From positions 1 to 17,471 of the forward strand of contig JAIEQQ010000201.1 in assembly GCA_019747615.1 (NCBI GenBank): a DNA stretch of 17,471 bases, given 5' to 3'. The notes beneath the pieces were generated by a model. It did no database searches and was not told the DNA's origin. It worked only from the letters and a program-made list of their open reading frames with translations. The translations under genes were made by a program, and so were the position numbers. Numbering within the stretch: position 1 is the first letter of the stretch; the number at the start of each line of letters is the position of its first letter. This document shows positions 6,767-14,927 of this stretch, piece after piece. Source of the stretch: Phycisphaerales bacterium. Lineage in GTDB: Bacteria; Planctomycetota; Phycisphaerae; Phycisphaerales; UBA1924.

Positions 6767-8218
6767 ATGCTCGACCTGGCCACCAATCTGGGGTTTTCGG
6801 CGAAGCTGACGTCCGGTCTGGTCGCGTGCGTCGCGCTGGCGGGCGTGCCGGCGCTGGCGGATTTGTCGCCGCGCGCGGGCGTCCCGGTTGTCGCGGCGAT
6901 CGCGCCGCAAGACGGGGCGATTGAGAAGCATCCGCTGGCGGGTCGGCCGCTTGCGGAGGTGGTGGCCGATCTTGGGAGTGCGGATTTCCAGGCGCGTGAT
7001 CGCGCTTCGCTCGAGATGCTGAGCCGTACTGATACGACAATGCCGGTGATTGCCGATCTGCTGAAGGCGCCGGGATTGAAAGCCGAGGCGCGGGCGAGGT
7101 TGCTGGCGACGGCGCGAGATGTGTTTCAGCGGACGCCGCGCGGCGCGCTTGGCGTGCAGTTTGGCGGCGGGCGGATGGGGATGGGCAACGGCCTGACGAT
7201 CTCGCGTCTGATTCCTGGGTTCCCCAGTGCCAAGACGCTGCGCGTTGGTGATCAGATCTTGGAGATCAACTCCGTTGAGGTGCGGAACACGTCGACGTTC
7301 AACCCGGATAACTTCGCACTGCGGCCGCACGTGATCGCGCGAGATCCCGGCACGACGGTGCGTGTGAAGGTTGCTCGCCCGGTGGATCAGGTCGCTGGCG
7401 CAGCAGGTGGCGGTGTGGGCGGTCCCGGTGGCGGCGGGATTGGAGGGATGGACAACCTTCATCAGTTTCCTCCGGTGTTGACTGAGACGCTGACGCTGGA
7501 CGTGGAACTCGGCGAGTTTGAGAGCCTGCTGCGGAACAACCCGCAGGGCGACTTCATCTCGCCGGACCAACTCGCGAAGGCGTGGGTCATTCGGCAGGGC
7601 GACCTTGTTGCCGGTGAGGCGGTGCAGGGCCAGGAGCTGGTGATCGCCGAGGTCGTGGACGCGCTGAACCTGTCGGAGCGGCCGGTGCCGCGCGTGACGG
7701 CCGGTGGCGAGGCGGCTTTCGGTCGTCCCGGTGGCGAGGACGCGCGATTCGATCTGGCGACTCGAGCGGGGCGGATGGGGCGCGAGTTTGGTGATCCGCG
7801 GCTTGGCGGCAACGGGCTGCCGCCGGGGTTCGCGCAGATCCCGGCCGGGATGCAGGGGCGGTGGCAGATCCAGATCATTGATCCGAACGCGCCGGGCGGA
7901 CCAGGGCGGGTTCAGCTTCCGGATATCAAGATCGACCTTGGGAACCCGAAGGACGTGCAGCGGGTCCTGAACGATGAGATGCGGCGACACGCGATCCAGA
8001 TGCAGATCAGCACGCTGACGCTGGCGCGCGAGGCGCAGATGAGCCTGATCAAGGAACTGAAGCGAGCGATCGGCGAAGCCGACGAAGACCCGGATGCCGA
8101 TGCGAAGCGCAAAGAGCTCATGCAGGAGATTGAGATCGGCACGGCGAAGCTGGATCAGATCGATGCGGAGTTGCAGAGCCTCCGCAAGCAGGCTGAGCAG
8201 GGTCCGGCGGTCCCATAA
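6767..8218 (+). CDS. Exported PDZ-domain protein, function unknown
   Basis: The 483-residue protein begins with an atypically long but recognisable signal peptide (hydrophobic about 16-31, ending ALA-D). Residues 55-122 are helical and may be HEAT-like (LAEVVADLGSADFQARDRAS). A PDZ domain lies at about 125-205 (GLTISRLIPGFPSAKTLRVG, then DQILEINSVEV), followed by a Gly-rich linker (210-228). The middle is low in complexity with many Gly/Pro, and the C-terminus (about 400-475) is predicted coiled coil (heptad-like I/L positions through IEIGTAKLDQIDAELQSL). No protease motif is visible, so it is more likely a periplasmic scaffold or binding protein than an enzyme. The start is ATG 6767 with AGGA upstream. 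I cannot name a substrate or partner. Confidence 0.75.
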   Translation: MLDLATNLGFSAKLTSGLVACVALAGVPALADLSPRAGVPVVAAIAPQDGAIEKHPLAGRPLAEVVADLGSADFQARDRASLEMLSRTDTTMPVIADLLKAPGLKAEARARLLATARDVFQRTPRGALGVQFGGGRMGMGNGLTISRLIPGFPSAKTLRVGDQILEINSVEVRNTSTFNPDNFALRPHVIARDPGTTVRVKVARPVDQVAGAAGGGVGGPGGGGIGGMDNLHQFPPVLTETLTLDVELGEFESLLRNNPQGDFISPDQLAKAWVIRQGDLVAGEAVQGQELVIAEVVDALNLSERPVPRVTAGGEAAFGRPGGEDARFDLATRAGRMGREFGDPRLGGNGLPPGFAQIPAGMQGRWQIQIIDPNAPGGPGRVQLPDIKIDLGNPKDVQRVLNDEMRRHAIQMQISTLTLAREAQMSLIKELKRAIGEADEDPDADAKRKELMQEIEIGTAKLDQIDAELQSLRKQAEQGPAVP

Positions 8219-8425
8219 TCGCGATTCGCGCCAGGGCGAAGCCCATCTTCCAGTGTGGAGAGCATGTCTTGCCTGCATAGTCGTTCTAGAGCGACTTCGG
8301 TGAGCGACCCTCTCCCTACGTGGGTAGTTTTTTCGCAATCGCGTGTCGAGTGTTCAACTCATCGCGCGATGGATTCGATGGTTCCTTCAGGAATCCGGGG
8401 TTTCCCCGGCTTGAAGGGCGACACC
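8219..8425 (+). promoter_or_regulatory. Leader region of the hybrid kinase with two small hairpins
   Basis: This 207-base gap is in frame with the kinase and open from 8255, but shows no protein-like character. It holds a weak hairpin followed by six T (CCC at 8314-8316, GGG at 8322-8324, T-run 8328-8333), possibly a weak terminator for the preceding gene. A perfect 6-bp hairpin CCGGGG-TTT-CCCCGG lies at 8395-8409, ending just before the AAGGG Shine-Dalgarno (8413-8417). The second hairpin could influence ribosome access. No promoter hexamers stand out. Confidence 0.35.
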
Positions 8426-10798
8426 ATGTCTGTGCGGGTGAAGTTCATTCTGATGGCGATTTTCGCGGCTGTGCCGCTGATCGCCGCCGCGTTGGTGGCG
8501 TTGCGATCCTCGCCGGTCACGCTGCTTGAGTTTGGCCTGCTCGCTTTGGCATTTTGGTCTGTGTGCCTGACGATCATGGCGACGAGCGGGAATCCGGCAG
8601 CGAAGCCGGCGCCGGCTTTGCCGGTGATCTCCGGGTCGGAGCTGAGCGGTCAGGAAGATCGCGCGCTGTTGGCTGGCGAGATCGCGAATCTGAGGGCGAT
8701 CAAGAGCGCGCTGAAGGAGCAGAACTCGCGGTTGCACATCGCGGTGCGGTCGGCCGGTGCGGGGGTGTGGGACTGGGACGTGCTCGGCGATCAGGTTCAA
8801 TGGAGCGATCAGGTCTTTGAGATCTTCGGAATCGCCAGCGACGTGCCGGTGACGCCGGAACTGTGGCGCTCGCATGTGATCGAAGAGGACCGTTTGCTGG
8901 CCGAGTCGCTCATGCTCGCGGCGACCGAGTCCGGTTCACACTTTGAGCACAGCTTCCGGATCCGGCGCGGCACCGAGACGCGCTGGGTGCAGGCCCATGC
9001 GACGGTGGTGCGCGATTCCCACCAGCGGGTGATCCGAATGGTCGGGGTGTACATCGACGTGACCTCTCGTGTCGCCGCGGACGATCAGCGGCGCGAAGTC
9101 GCACGCCGGCTTCAAATGGTTGCTCAGCAGATCCCGGGCTTTGTGTACCAGTTCCGCCTCAACGCCGCCGGCGATATGTCGTTCCCGTACGTCAGCGCGG
9201 GCATCCAGAGCGCGTACGGCTGCACGCCGGCGCAGGCGACTGCGGACGCATCGATCCTGTTTGACGCGGTGCACCCGGATGACCTGGCGGGAGTGCGATC
9301 GTCGATCCTTCAGTCGTCGCTGACGCTGGAGCCGTGGAGGCACGAGTACCGGGTGAAGCGGGGCGATGGCCAGTACCGCTGGCTGCTGGGAAGCTCGGTA
9401 CCCGAGCGAGAGGCCGATGGCGGCACGCTGTGGCACGGCTTCATCACCGATGTGACCGAATCTCGCCAGCGGCAAGAGGAACTGGCGCAGGCTCGCGAGG
9501 CCGCGGACGCTGCCAGCCGGGCCAAGAGCGAGTTCCTGGCGAACATGTCCCACGAACTGCGGACGCCAATGACGGCGATTCTGGGGTTCGTTGACCTGTT
9601 GAACGACTCGACGGCGGACCCGGCGACGCGCGCCGAGCACGTCGCGACCATCAAGCGCAACAGCGAGCACCTGATCACGCTGATCAACGACATCCTGGAC
9701 CTGTCGAAGATCGAGGCCGGGAAGATGACCATCGAGCTGGCGAGCATCGATCCTGGCAAGAGCATCGAGGACGTGTGCGCGATCATGGTCTTCCGGGCTC
9801 GGAGCAAGAAGATCGAGCTGACCTTGGAGAATGAGAGTGATCTGCCGCGTGTGATCCGTACCGACGGCCTGCGGCTTCGGCAGATTCTGCTGAACCTCAT
9901 CGGGAACGCGGTGAAGTTCACCAGCGAGGGCTCGGTTCGCGTGAGCGTGGGTGTCGATCGGCGCGGGTCGGGCCCGGGCGAGCTTCGTGTGTCCGTGAAA
10001 GACACGGGCATCGGGATCGATCCGAAGGTGCTGCCGACGCTCTTCAGCGCATTCCAGCAGGGCGACAGCTCGATGAGCCGTCGGTTCGGTGGCACGGGCC
10101 TGGGCTTGCAGATCAGCAAGCGACTGGCGTTGCTGCTGGGTGGCGACATCTCGGTGACATCGACGCTCGGCGAGGGCAGCGAGTTCACGCTGCGGCTGCC
10201 GGTGAGTGAGGTCGAGCTCACCGACGTTTCCAGGGCGTCGCCCCGCTTGCGTCAGGATCTCGCGTCCGCTCAAGATGCGACGGTGTCGAACGGCGCTTCG
10301 GCGCGTGCGAACGACGTGGTGGCGCAGGCGGAGCAACGGGCGGGTGGCGTGACGACCCCGCTGGCGCGCAAGCGCATCTTGCTGGTCGAAGATGGCCCGG
10401 ATAACCAGCGGCTGATCAGTTTTCATCTGACGAGGGCCGGGGCGACGGTCTCGGTGGTTGCCAATGGCATCTTGGCGCTTCAAAGCGTCGAGCAGTCGGG
10501 AACGCCGACGGCGCCGGGCTTTGATCTGGTGGTGATGGACATGCAGATGCCGGAGATGGACGGGTACGACGCGACGCGCAGGCTCCGGCTGGACGGCTGG
10601 CGGCTGCCGGTGCTGGCGCTCACGGCTCACGCGATGGCCGGCGACCGCCAGAAGTGCCTGGATGCGGGGTGTGATGAGTACACGACCAAACCGATCAACC
10701 GCGACGCGTTGATCGGGATCTGCGTCGCGATGGCTGCTAAGAGCGAGGCTTCCGAGGTCTCGGAAGAAGCGAGCGTCGTTGGCAGGGATTCGCAGTAG
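8426..10798 (+). CDS. Hybrid sensor histidine kinase (2 TM, PAS-PAS-HisKA-HATPase-REC)
   Basis: From ATG 8426 the protein has 790 residues. Two transmembrane helices (about 6-26, 34-53) enclose almost no periplasmic loop, so sensing is probably cytoplasmic or within the membrane. Two PAS/PAC modules follow (about 103-213 and 228-345). The HisKA domain carries the phospho-accepting His376 in NMSHELRTPM. The ATP-binding domain has the N box (NLIGNAVKFT), DTGIGID (526-532) and GGTGLGL (555-561). A C-terminal receiver (about 649-768) has Asp705 in VVMDMQMPEMDG, with Thr733 and Lys755 as expected. I chose this start because AAGGG precedes it by about 8 bases and the membrane helix begins directly after; an in-frame ATG at 8255 would add 57 residues without membrane or domain character. 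No separate HPt protein or response regulator is adjacent. Confidence 0.92.
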   Translation: MSVRVKFILMAIFAAVPLIAAALVALRSSPVTLLEFGLLALAFWSVCLTIMATSGNPAAKPAPALPVISGSELSGQEDRALLAGEIANLRAIKSALKEQNSRLHIAVRSAGAGVWDWDVLGDQVQWSDQVFEIFGIASDVPVTPELWRSHVIEEDRLLAESLMLAATESGSHFEHSFRIRRGTETRWVQAHATVVRDSHQRVIRMVGVYIDVTSRVAADDQRREVARRLQMVAQQIPGFVYQFRLNAAGDMSFPYVSAGIQSAYGCTPAQATADASILFDAVHPDDLAGVRSSILQSSLTLEPWRHEYRVKRGDGQYRWLLGSSVPEREADGGTLWHGFITDVTESRQRQEELAQAREAADAASRAKSEFLANMSHELRTPMTAILGFVDLLNDSTADPATRAEHVATIKRNSEHLITLINDILDLSKIEAGKMTIELASIDPGKSIEDVCAIMVFRARSKKIELTLENESDLPRVIRTDGLRLRQILLNLIGNAVKFTSEGSVRVSVGVDRRGSGPGELRVSVKDTGIGIDPKVLPTLFSAFQQGDSSMSRRFGGTGLGLQISKRLALLLGGDISVTSTLGEGSEFTLRLPVSEVELTDVSRASPRLRQDLASAQDATVSNGASARANDVVAQAEQRAGGVTTPLARKRILLVEDGPDNQRLISFHLTRAGATVSVVANGILALQSVEQSGTPTAPGFDLVVMDMQMPEMDGYDATRRLRLDGWRLPVLALTAHAMAGDRQKCLDAGCDEYTTKPINRDALIGICVAMAAKSEASEVSEEASVVGRDSQ

Positions 10799-10896
10799 GC
10801 ACTGGCGTCGCGGGGCTGACGCAACGGCGACAGCCTTCGATCTCGCATGCCAGCCCGGCGAGCATCGGCGTGGGTGAACTTTCTTGTGGTCGGAGC

Positions 10897-10924
10897 GTAT
10901 CGATTGGACGCGCTGGACCGATAC
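10897..10924. promoter_or_regulatory. Spaced inverted repeat GTATCG...CGATAC upstream of the exported protein gene
   Basis: A 6-bp inverted repeat (10897-10902 and 10919-10924) with a 16-base spacer lies in the 170-base gap after the kinase gene, about 45 bases before the chosen start of the next gene. The total span of 28 bases would suit a dimeric regulator, but a match of this length can arise by chance. No intrinsic terminator is seen after the kinase gene. Confidence 0.25.
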
Positions 10925-10968
10925 CATGGTCTGGGAACCGTTCAACACCGGTACCTCTGGTGACCACT

Positions 10969-11910
10969 GTGCTCACGTTCGCCACATGCAGGTGTTCACG
11001 CTCGCTGGTGGCGATGGCCGCGGCGGTCGTCTTTTCGACGTTCGCATCGGCTGTCGAGCCGGAGCCTTCGCAGAGCCCGCAGAGCAGCGAACGGCGGAGC
11101 GATCCCGCGGCTGTGCCAGCCCCTGACACGACACCATCGGGCGAACCCGCGCCCGTCGCCGAGCGACCGGTCGCCCCTTCCGTCCCCGAAGCGACGGCAC
11201 CTCGATCAACTGCTCCGGCGGTTCCGCCGGTGCCGCGACCTGTGAACTTGGGAGCGGCACCCACTGCGGTTGGGGCGATCCCGGCGGGCCAGACACATCT
11301 GCGGATTGGTGACCTTCGGCGTGTCAGGCCGGGGATCGGCGATGTGTCGCCCTTGGATGCGAAGCTGGACGTGCGTGACGCTGACCTGCGGATTCCGAAC
11401 AACTTTGGCGGCGTGTATCAGATTCCGGCCGATGCGCCGACGCCGTACGCGGGCTGGTTTGTGCGGATCTCCGGGGGTATGTGGGCGGTGTTCCCGCAGT
11501 CGGTCTATCGGCGGACAAATCAGGGCGTGGTTGCTCGCGTGCCGCCGGGGACGCAGTACTTCGTGGGCGGGATCCCGATCGACCCGATGTACGCCGCGGT
11601 GGCGGGCGCGAGCGGTGGTGGCACGCCGGAGCGGATCGATGCTCGCGAGTCGAGCGATGTGACGAGCGTGCCGATCGATGTGAGTCTGCCGATCCCGACG
11701 CGGGTTGAGAGCTCGATGGTGAGCGGGCGCGTGGGGGCGGAGATGAACCCGGTGGTGGTGAGCGCGGGCGATGCGGAGTCGTCACGCCAGGCCTGGGCAT
11801 CGAGCACCGAGCGCTGGATCGCCGACCACGGCTATCGGTCCAAGCGTCTTGGAGAGCTTCTTGCCAAGGCGTCACGCCCGGTCCCTGCTGTCACGGATTC
11901 GGCGCCGTAG
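10969..11910 (+). CDS. Exported proline-rich protein of unknown function
   Basis: From the GTG at 10969 the product has 313 residues. An N-terminal signal peptide is apparent (basic CRCSRS, then VAMAAAVVFSTFASA followed by VEPEP). Next is a Pro/Ala/Ser/Glu-rich, presumably disordered linker to about residue 85, then a folded part of about 200 residues with GGVYQIPADAP and AGWFVRISGGMWAVFPQSVY. I do not recognise a family. The start is uncertain: GTG 10960 and an ATG at 11014 are in the same frame, and the frame is open to 10870. It sits between a hybrid kinase and an RsbU-type phosphatase on the same strand, and its TAG stop is in frame with the following phosphatase gene. An envelope function is inferred from the signal peptide only. 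Confidence 0.6.
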   Translation: MLTFATCRCSRSLVAMAAAVVFSTFASAVEPEPSQSPQSSERRSDPAAVPAPDTTPSGEPAPVAERPVAPSVPEATAPRSTAPAVPPVPRPVNLGAAPTAVGAIPAGQTHLRIGDLRRVRPGIGDVSPLDAKLDVRDADLRIPNNFGGVYQIPADAPTPYAGWFVRISGGMWAVFPQSVYRRTNQGVVARVPPGTQYFVGGIPIDPMYAAVAGASGGGTPERIDARESSDVTSVPIDVSLPIPTRVESSMVSGRVGAEMNPVVVSAGDAESSRQAWASSTERWIADHGYRSKRLGELLAKASRPVPAVTDSAP

Positions 11911-12027
11911 GAACGTTGCCTTCGCGCGGGTGATGAACTGCGTCGCGCTGTTCGTCGATGGAGTCTGTGCCGTTCACGCCGGACGGTCAGGGGCCGTCAA
12001 CTGCGCCATCAATCTGCCAATGCCGGA

Positions 12028-13389
12028 GTGACTCGCGAGGGCCAGGATCGCGCCAAGGGTGTCGAGGGCTCCGGCAGCCTGGGCGTTCTGGTGGCGGTGT
12101 GTTCGTCGCTGATCGAGTCAGGCGGGGCCCGCGGCTGGTGGGCCGAGCTTGAGCGGCACTGGCCGGCGTGCAATCAACATCCCGGACGTGTGACGTCGTG
12201 TACGACGGACGATGTCATCGAGCGAGCGGGCAGCGCTGAGGAGCTTCGGAGCGTGGGGGCGGCGCTGATTGTGGCGTCGGCGGCGACGCCGCGGGCGACG
12301 CTGCTGCGATGTGTGAACGTGGTTCGCGAGTCCGGGCGACCGGGCGTCGTGGTGCTGCCGAGCTCTGACCCGGGGCTCATCGAGCGGCTCGGCGGCGGCA
12401 CGACGCGCACCGGCGCGAGCGGGCGCGTGACGACGCCGGCGGGGCACGCGGGGATCGTGGTGGTGACGGGCGAGCCTGACACGCGGGCGATCTGCGGCCT
12501 CCTGGCGGGCATGAGCGCGTTGGCCGAGCCGCTGCGCCAACTTGAGCAGGAAGTCGAGCTGGCGACGGCGACGCAGCAGAGCGCGCGCCGATGGATCCGG
12601 CGCGTCGATGATGAGCTGCACCTGGCGGCCAAGATGCAACGCGAGCTGCTGCCCAGCGCCATGCCGGCGCTTGGGTGCTTCACATCCGCGGCGTTGTTCA
12701 AGCCGCTGTGGCATGTCTCGGGCGATGTCTATCGCGCCTGGCGGCTGGATGAGACCCACATGGGCTTCATGATCGCCGATGCCATGGGCCACGGCGTGCG
12801 CGCCGCGATGGCCACGATGATCCTGGCGCACGAGCTGGTGCTCAAGGAAACCACCGGCAGCGGCTATCGATTGATCCCGCCCGGTGAGGCGCTGGCGAGA
12901 CTCAATGAGCAGATGGTCTCGCATCCGTCGGAGGCGATGCGGTTTGCGTCGGCGCTGTGCGGCATCGCGGATTGTGCGACCGGTGAGGTCCACCTCGCCG
13001 CGGCGGGGCACCCGCACCCGTTGCTCGCGTCGCCCGATGGCACGGTGCAGAAGTTCGAACTCGACGGCGCGGTCTTGGGCGTGTTTGATGGGGCCGAGTT
13101 TGCACAGAGCACGATCCGCCTGACGCCGGGGCAGATGCTGGTGATGTACACCGACGGTGCCGAGGACGCGCTGCCGATTCCGGGGAAGGTGGACGGCGTG
13201 CGACCGGTGGTGGACAAGGCTGAGCTGATGTGCCACGCGCTGGCGCAGTGCCTGCGGGACAATGCGGGCGTGTCGACACACGAGCGGTTGCTTGCGTTTG
13301 GCGCGATGCTCGATTCGTTGTCCGGCTCGCTGCATCGGGCCGATGACGTGACGATGCTGGCGATCCAGCGTCGCGACGGCGTGAGCTGA
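12028..13389 (+). CDS. RsbU/SpoIIE-type PP2C phosphatase with unrecognised N-terminal region
   Basis: The 453-residue protein has an alpha/beta N-terminal region (about 15-160, with LVAVCSSLIES, ALIVASAATP and PGVVVLPSSD strands) that may be a degenerate receiver or another Rossmann-like sensor. A coiled linker (168-210) and a SpoIIE-type phosphatase domain (about 213-450) follow. Metal-ligand motifs are present: SGDVYRAW (231-238), IADAMGHGVRAAM (249-261), MYTDGAEDA (373-381) and RADDVTMLAI (437-446). The first motif differs from the usual GGDFYD, losing the second Asp, though the core Asp233, Asp251, Asp376 and Asp439/440 remain. It probably dephosphorylates a STAS-type regulator. The GTG start at 12028 has no clear Shine-Dalgarno; the frame is open upstream to the previous gene's TAG. 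Its stop lies 15 bases from the convergent trmD. Confidence 0.85.
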   Translation: MTREGQDRAKGVEGSGSLGVLVAVCSSLIESGGARGWWAELERHWPACNQHPGRVTSCTTDDVIERAGSAEELRSVGAALIVASAATPRATLLRCVNVVRESGRPGVVVLPSSDPGLIERLGGGTTRTGASGRVTTPAGHAGIVVVTGEPDTRAICGLLAGMSALAEPLRQLEQEVELATATQQSARRWIRRVDDELHLAAKMQRELLPSAMPALGCFTSAALFKPLWHVSGDVYRAWRLDETHMGFMIADAMGHGVRAAMATMILAHELVLKETTGSGYRLIPPGEALARLNEQMVSHPSEAMRFASALCGIADCATGEVHLAAAGHPHPLLASPDGTVQKFELDGAVLGVFDGAEFAQSTIRLTPGQMLVMYTDGAEDALPIPGKVDGVRPVVDKAELMCHALAQCLRDNAGVSTHERLLAFGAMLDSLSGSLHRADDVTMLAIQRRDGVS

Positions 13390-13404
13390 ATCGGGCTCGG
13401 GCGA

Positions 13405-14175
13405 TTACTGATCGAGCAGATCGGGCCGGCGTGCGAGGGTGCGTTCGAGGCGTTGCATTAGGCGCCAGCGTTCGACCGCTTCGTGATTGCCTGAGAGGAG
13501 CACGTCGGGCACTTCTCGCCCGCGCCAGACGCGGGGCTTGGTGTAGTGCGGGCAGTCCAGCAGGCGCGAGCCGGGGGTGATCTCGATGCGATCGCGTTTG
13601 GGCGTTTGCTGGCCGCCTCGGAAGCTGGTGGCGATGCCGAAGGAGTCTTGCTGTGCGGATTGATCGTCGCCGAGGGAGCCGGGGATGAGGCGAGCGATGG
13701 CGTCGATGAGGATCATGGCGGCCAGTTCGCCGCCGCTGAGGACGTAATCGCCGATGGAGATCTCGCGGGGGGCGAGTTCCTGGATGACGCGCTCGTCGAT
13801 GCCCTCGTAGTGGCCGGCGATGATGAGCAGGCGCGGGGCGAGGGCCAGTGACTCGACCAGCGGCTGGGTGAGTCGCTCGCCCTGTGGCGTCATGAGCAGG
13901 CGTGTCGCGGGGCGCGGGTCGAGGGCTTCGACCGCCATCACGGCGTCGTAGACGGGTTGGCAGGCCATGACCATGCCGGGTCCGCCACCGAAGGGGCGGT
14001 CGTCGGTCTTCTGGTGCTTGTCAGTCGCAAAGGAGCGGATGTCGGTGGCGTGCCAATCAATGAGGCCGGCGGCGCGGGCGCGCGCGGGCATGCTGGTGTT
14101 GAGAGCGCCGCCGGGCAGAGCGGGATCGAACATCGCGGGGAAGGTGGTCAGGATGTCGATTCTGAGCGAAGGCAT
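13405..14175 (-). CDS. trmD: tRNA (guanine(37)-N(1))-methyltransferase
   Basis: The 256-residue enzyme methylates G37 next to the anticodon of a subset of tRNAs using S-adenosylmethionine, preventing +1 frameshifting. TrmD hallmarks are [16 protein letters not shown] at the start, [13 protein letters not shown] (58-70), [10 protein letters not shown] (121-130) and the trefoil-knot segment [13 protein letters not shown] (140-152). DSF (Asp177, the likely catalytic base) and the C-terminal [15 protein letters not shown] and [13 protein letters not shown] also match. The ATG at 14175 gives the family's usual length; the frame is open upstream to 14406, but that stretch falls in a palindromic repeat. 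There is no clear Shine-Dalgarno. It lies downstream of rpsP but behind a strong terminator, so it needs its own promoter. Confidence 0.95.
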   Translation of the reverse strand: MPSLRIDILTTFPAMFDPALPGGALNTSMPARARAAGLIDWHATDIRSFATDKHQKTDDRPFGGGPGMVMACQPVYDAVMAVEALDPRPATRLLMTPQGERLTQPLVESLALAPRLLIIAGHYEGIDERVIQELAPREISIGDYVLSGGELAAMILIDAIARLIPGSLGDDQSAQQDSFGIATSFRGGQQTPKRDRIEITPGSRLLDCPHYTKPRVWRGREVPDVLLSGNHEAVERWRLMQRLERTLARRPDLLDQ

Positions 14176-14287
14176 GTGCAGGCGTGAGACGTGAGGCTTG
14201 AGAGGGGCGGGAATCTTTTCAACGAAGGGAGGGAAGAAACGGAAGGGCCGAAGCGAGACATGAGCCATAGAAAAACCGCTTTGTCGT

Positions 14288-14401
14288 ACCCCGGCTTCAA
14301 GCCCGGAGGGCTGGCGGAATGTAGCCGGAGGTGAAGCGAGTCTTCGAGCGCAACCTCCGGAAAGCGTGGGATCGAAAGGTCGCACCCCGGAGGGGTGCCG
14401 G
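14288..14401. repeat. Three-hairpin palindromic repeat (dispersed REP-like element) upstream of trmD
   Basis: The element has a central stem CCGGAGGT (14325-14332) / ACCTCCGG (14353-14360) with a 20-base loop. It is flanked on one side by AGCCC-GGA-GGGCT (14300-14312) and on the other by GCACCCC-GGA-GGGGTGC (14382-14398); both flanking hairpins share the three-base loop GGA. The arrangement resembles the 'CCCCGGAGGGG / TAGCCGGAGGT...ACCTCCGG' repeats that I recall from planctomycete and some other genomes. It occupies most of the non-coding gap between rpsP and trmD (14176-14528) and lies in the trmD 5' region. Confidence 0.75.
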
Positions 14402-14460
14402 AACAAAATCGCGAAGCTCCGCGTCGCGGCGTGAGGACGGTCTCAGTGTGCCAGCGTGGG

Positions 14461-14492
14461 CAAAAACAAACAAGCCCGCCGGAGGGGCGGGC
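14461..14492 (-). terminator. Intrinsic terminator of rpsP
   Basis: Read on the minus strand, a perfect 7-bp GC stem (GCCCGCC / GGCGGGC, 14492-14486 with 14480-14474) with a 5-base loop is followed by a T-rich tail (TTGTTTGTTTTT, 14473-14462). It begins 36 bases after the rpsP stop codon and separates rpsP from trmD. Confidence 0.88.
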
Positions 14493-14528
14493 GTGTGATT
14501 TGATTCGGGGGTCAAGCGGCCGGGCAGA

Positions 14529-14888
14529 TCAGCCCTGGGCTTCTTCCTTCTTCTTGGGCTGGGCGGCGATCGCGGCCCGCTTCTCGGCGCCCTTCTTGGC
14601 GGCCTCGGCACGCTCGGTGACCTGAGCCTTCCAGGCTTCCTGATCCAGAACGTTGTTCTTGGCGAGCATGTCGCGCACGGTGTCCGAGGGCTGAGCGCCG
14701 ACGCTGAGCCAGTGCTTGATGCGCTCGATGTTCAGTTCGACGTCCTTCTCGCCCTTGGCCGCGACCGGGTTGTACCAGCCGAGGCTCTCAAGAACAACAC
14801 CATCGCGCTTGACGCGGCTGTCCACGGCGGAAATGCGATAGAACGGACGGTGCGGACGACCAATGCGGCTCATGCGAATACGGACCAC
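14529..14888 (-). CDS. rpsP: 30S ribosomal protein S16
   Basis: The 119-residue protein is an assembly protein of the small ribosomal subunit that binds 16S rRNA. The N-terminus VRIRMSRIGRPHRPFYRISA is the S16 signature, followed by DGVVLESLGWYNP and the helix IERIKHWLSVGAQPSDTVRDM. The C-terminus is extended by about 35 Ala/Lys/Glu-rich residues compared with the common 80-90 residue S16. The start is a GTG at 14888 with GGAGAT (14894-14899) at good spacing; a later ATG would remove conserved residues. Downstream is a strong terminator and then trmD; the rimM gene often found between them is missing. Two small hairpins lie in the leader. Confidence 0.96.
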   Translation of the reverse strand: MVRIRMSRIGRPHRPFYRISAVDSRVKRDGVVLESLGWYNPVAAKGEKDVELNIERIKHWLSVGAQPSDTVRDMLAKNNVLDQEAWKAQVTERAEAAKKGAEKRAAIAAQPKKKEEAQG

Positions 14889-14927
14889 GCGAGATCTCCA
14901 ATCTGACCCGGTTGCTGCTTTCGAAGG

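Noticed and set aside
6599..8338. Long minus-strand open frame (579 codons) opposite the PDZ protein gene
   Set aside because: Its translation is extremely rich in Arg, His and Pro, has no motif or signal, and lies opposite a gene with a clear signal peptide and PDZ domain. It is an antisense artefact of high GC.
8255..8425. Earlier ATG for the hybrid kinase adding 57 residues
   Set aside because: It has no domain or membrane character, whereas ATG 8426 has a good AAGGG and is followed directly by a membrane helix.
8936..10948. Minus-strand open frame (670 codons) opposite the hybrid kinase
   Set aside because: The composition is Arg/His/Gln-rich and the plus strand encodes every expected kinase motif. 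No independent start signal is seen.
12118..13335. Minus-strand open frame (405 codons) opposite the second phosphatase
   Set aside because: Same antisense composition artefact; the plus-strand frame carries the PP2C motifs.
14176..14406. N-terminal extension of TrmD
   Set aside because: TrmD homologues start at the [12 protein letters not shown] motif; the extension runs through the palindromic repeat.
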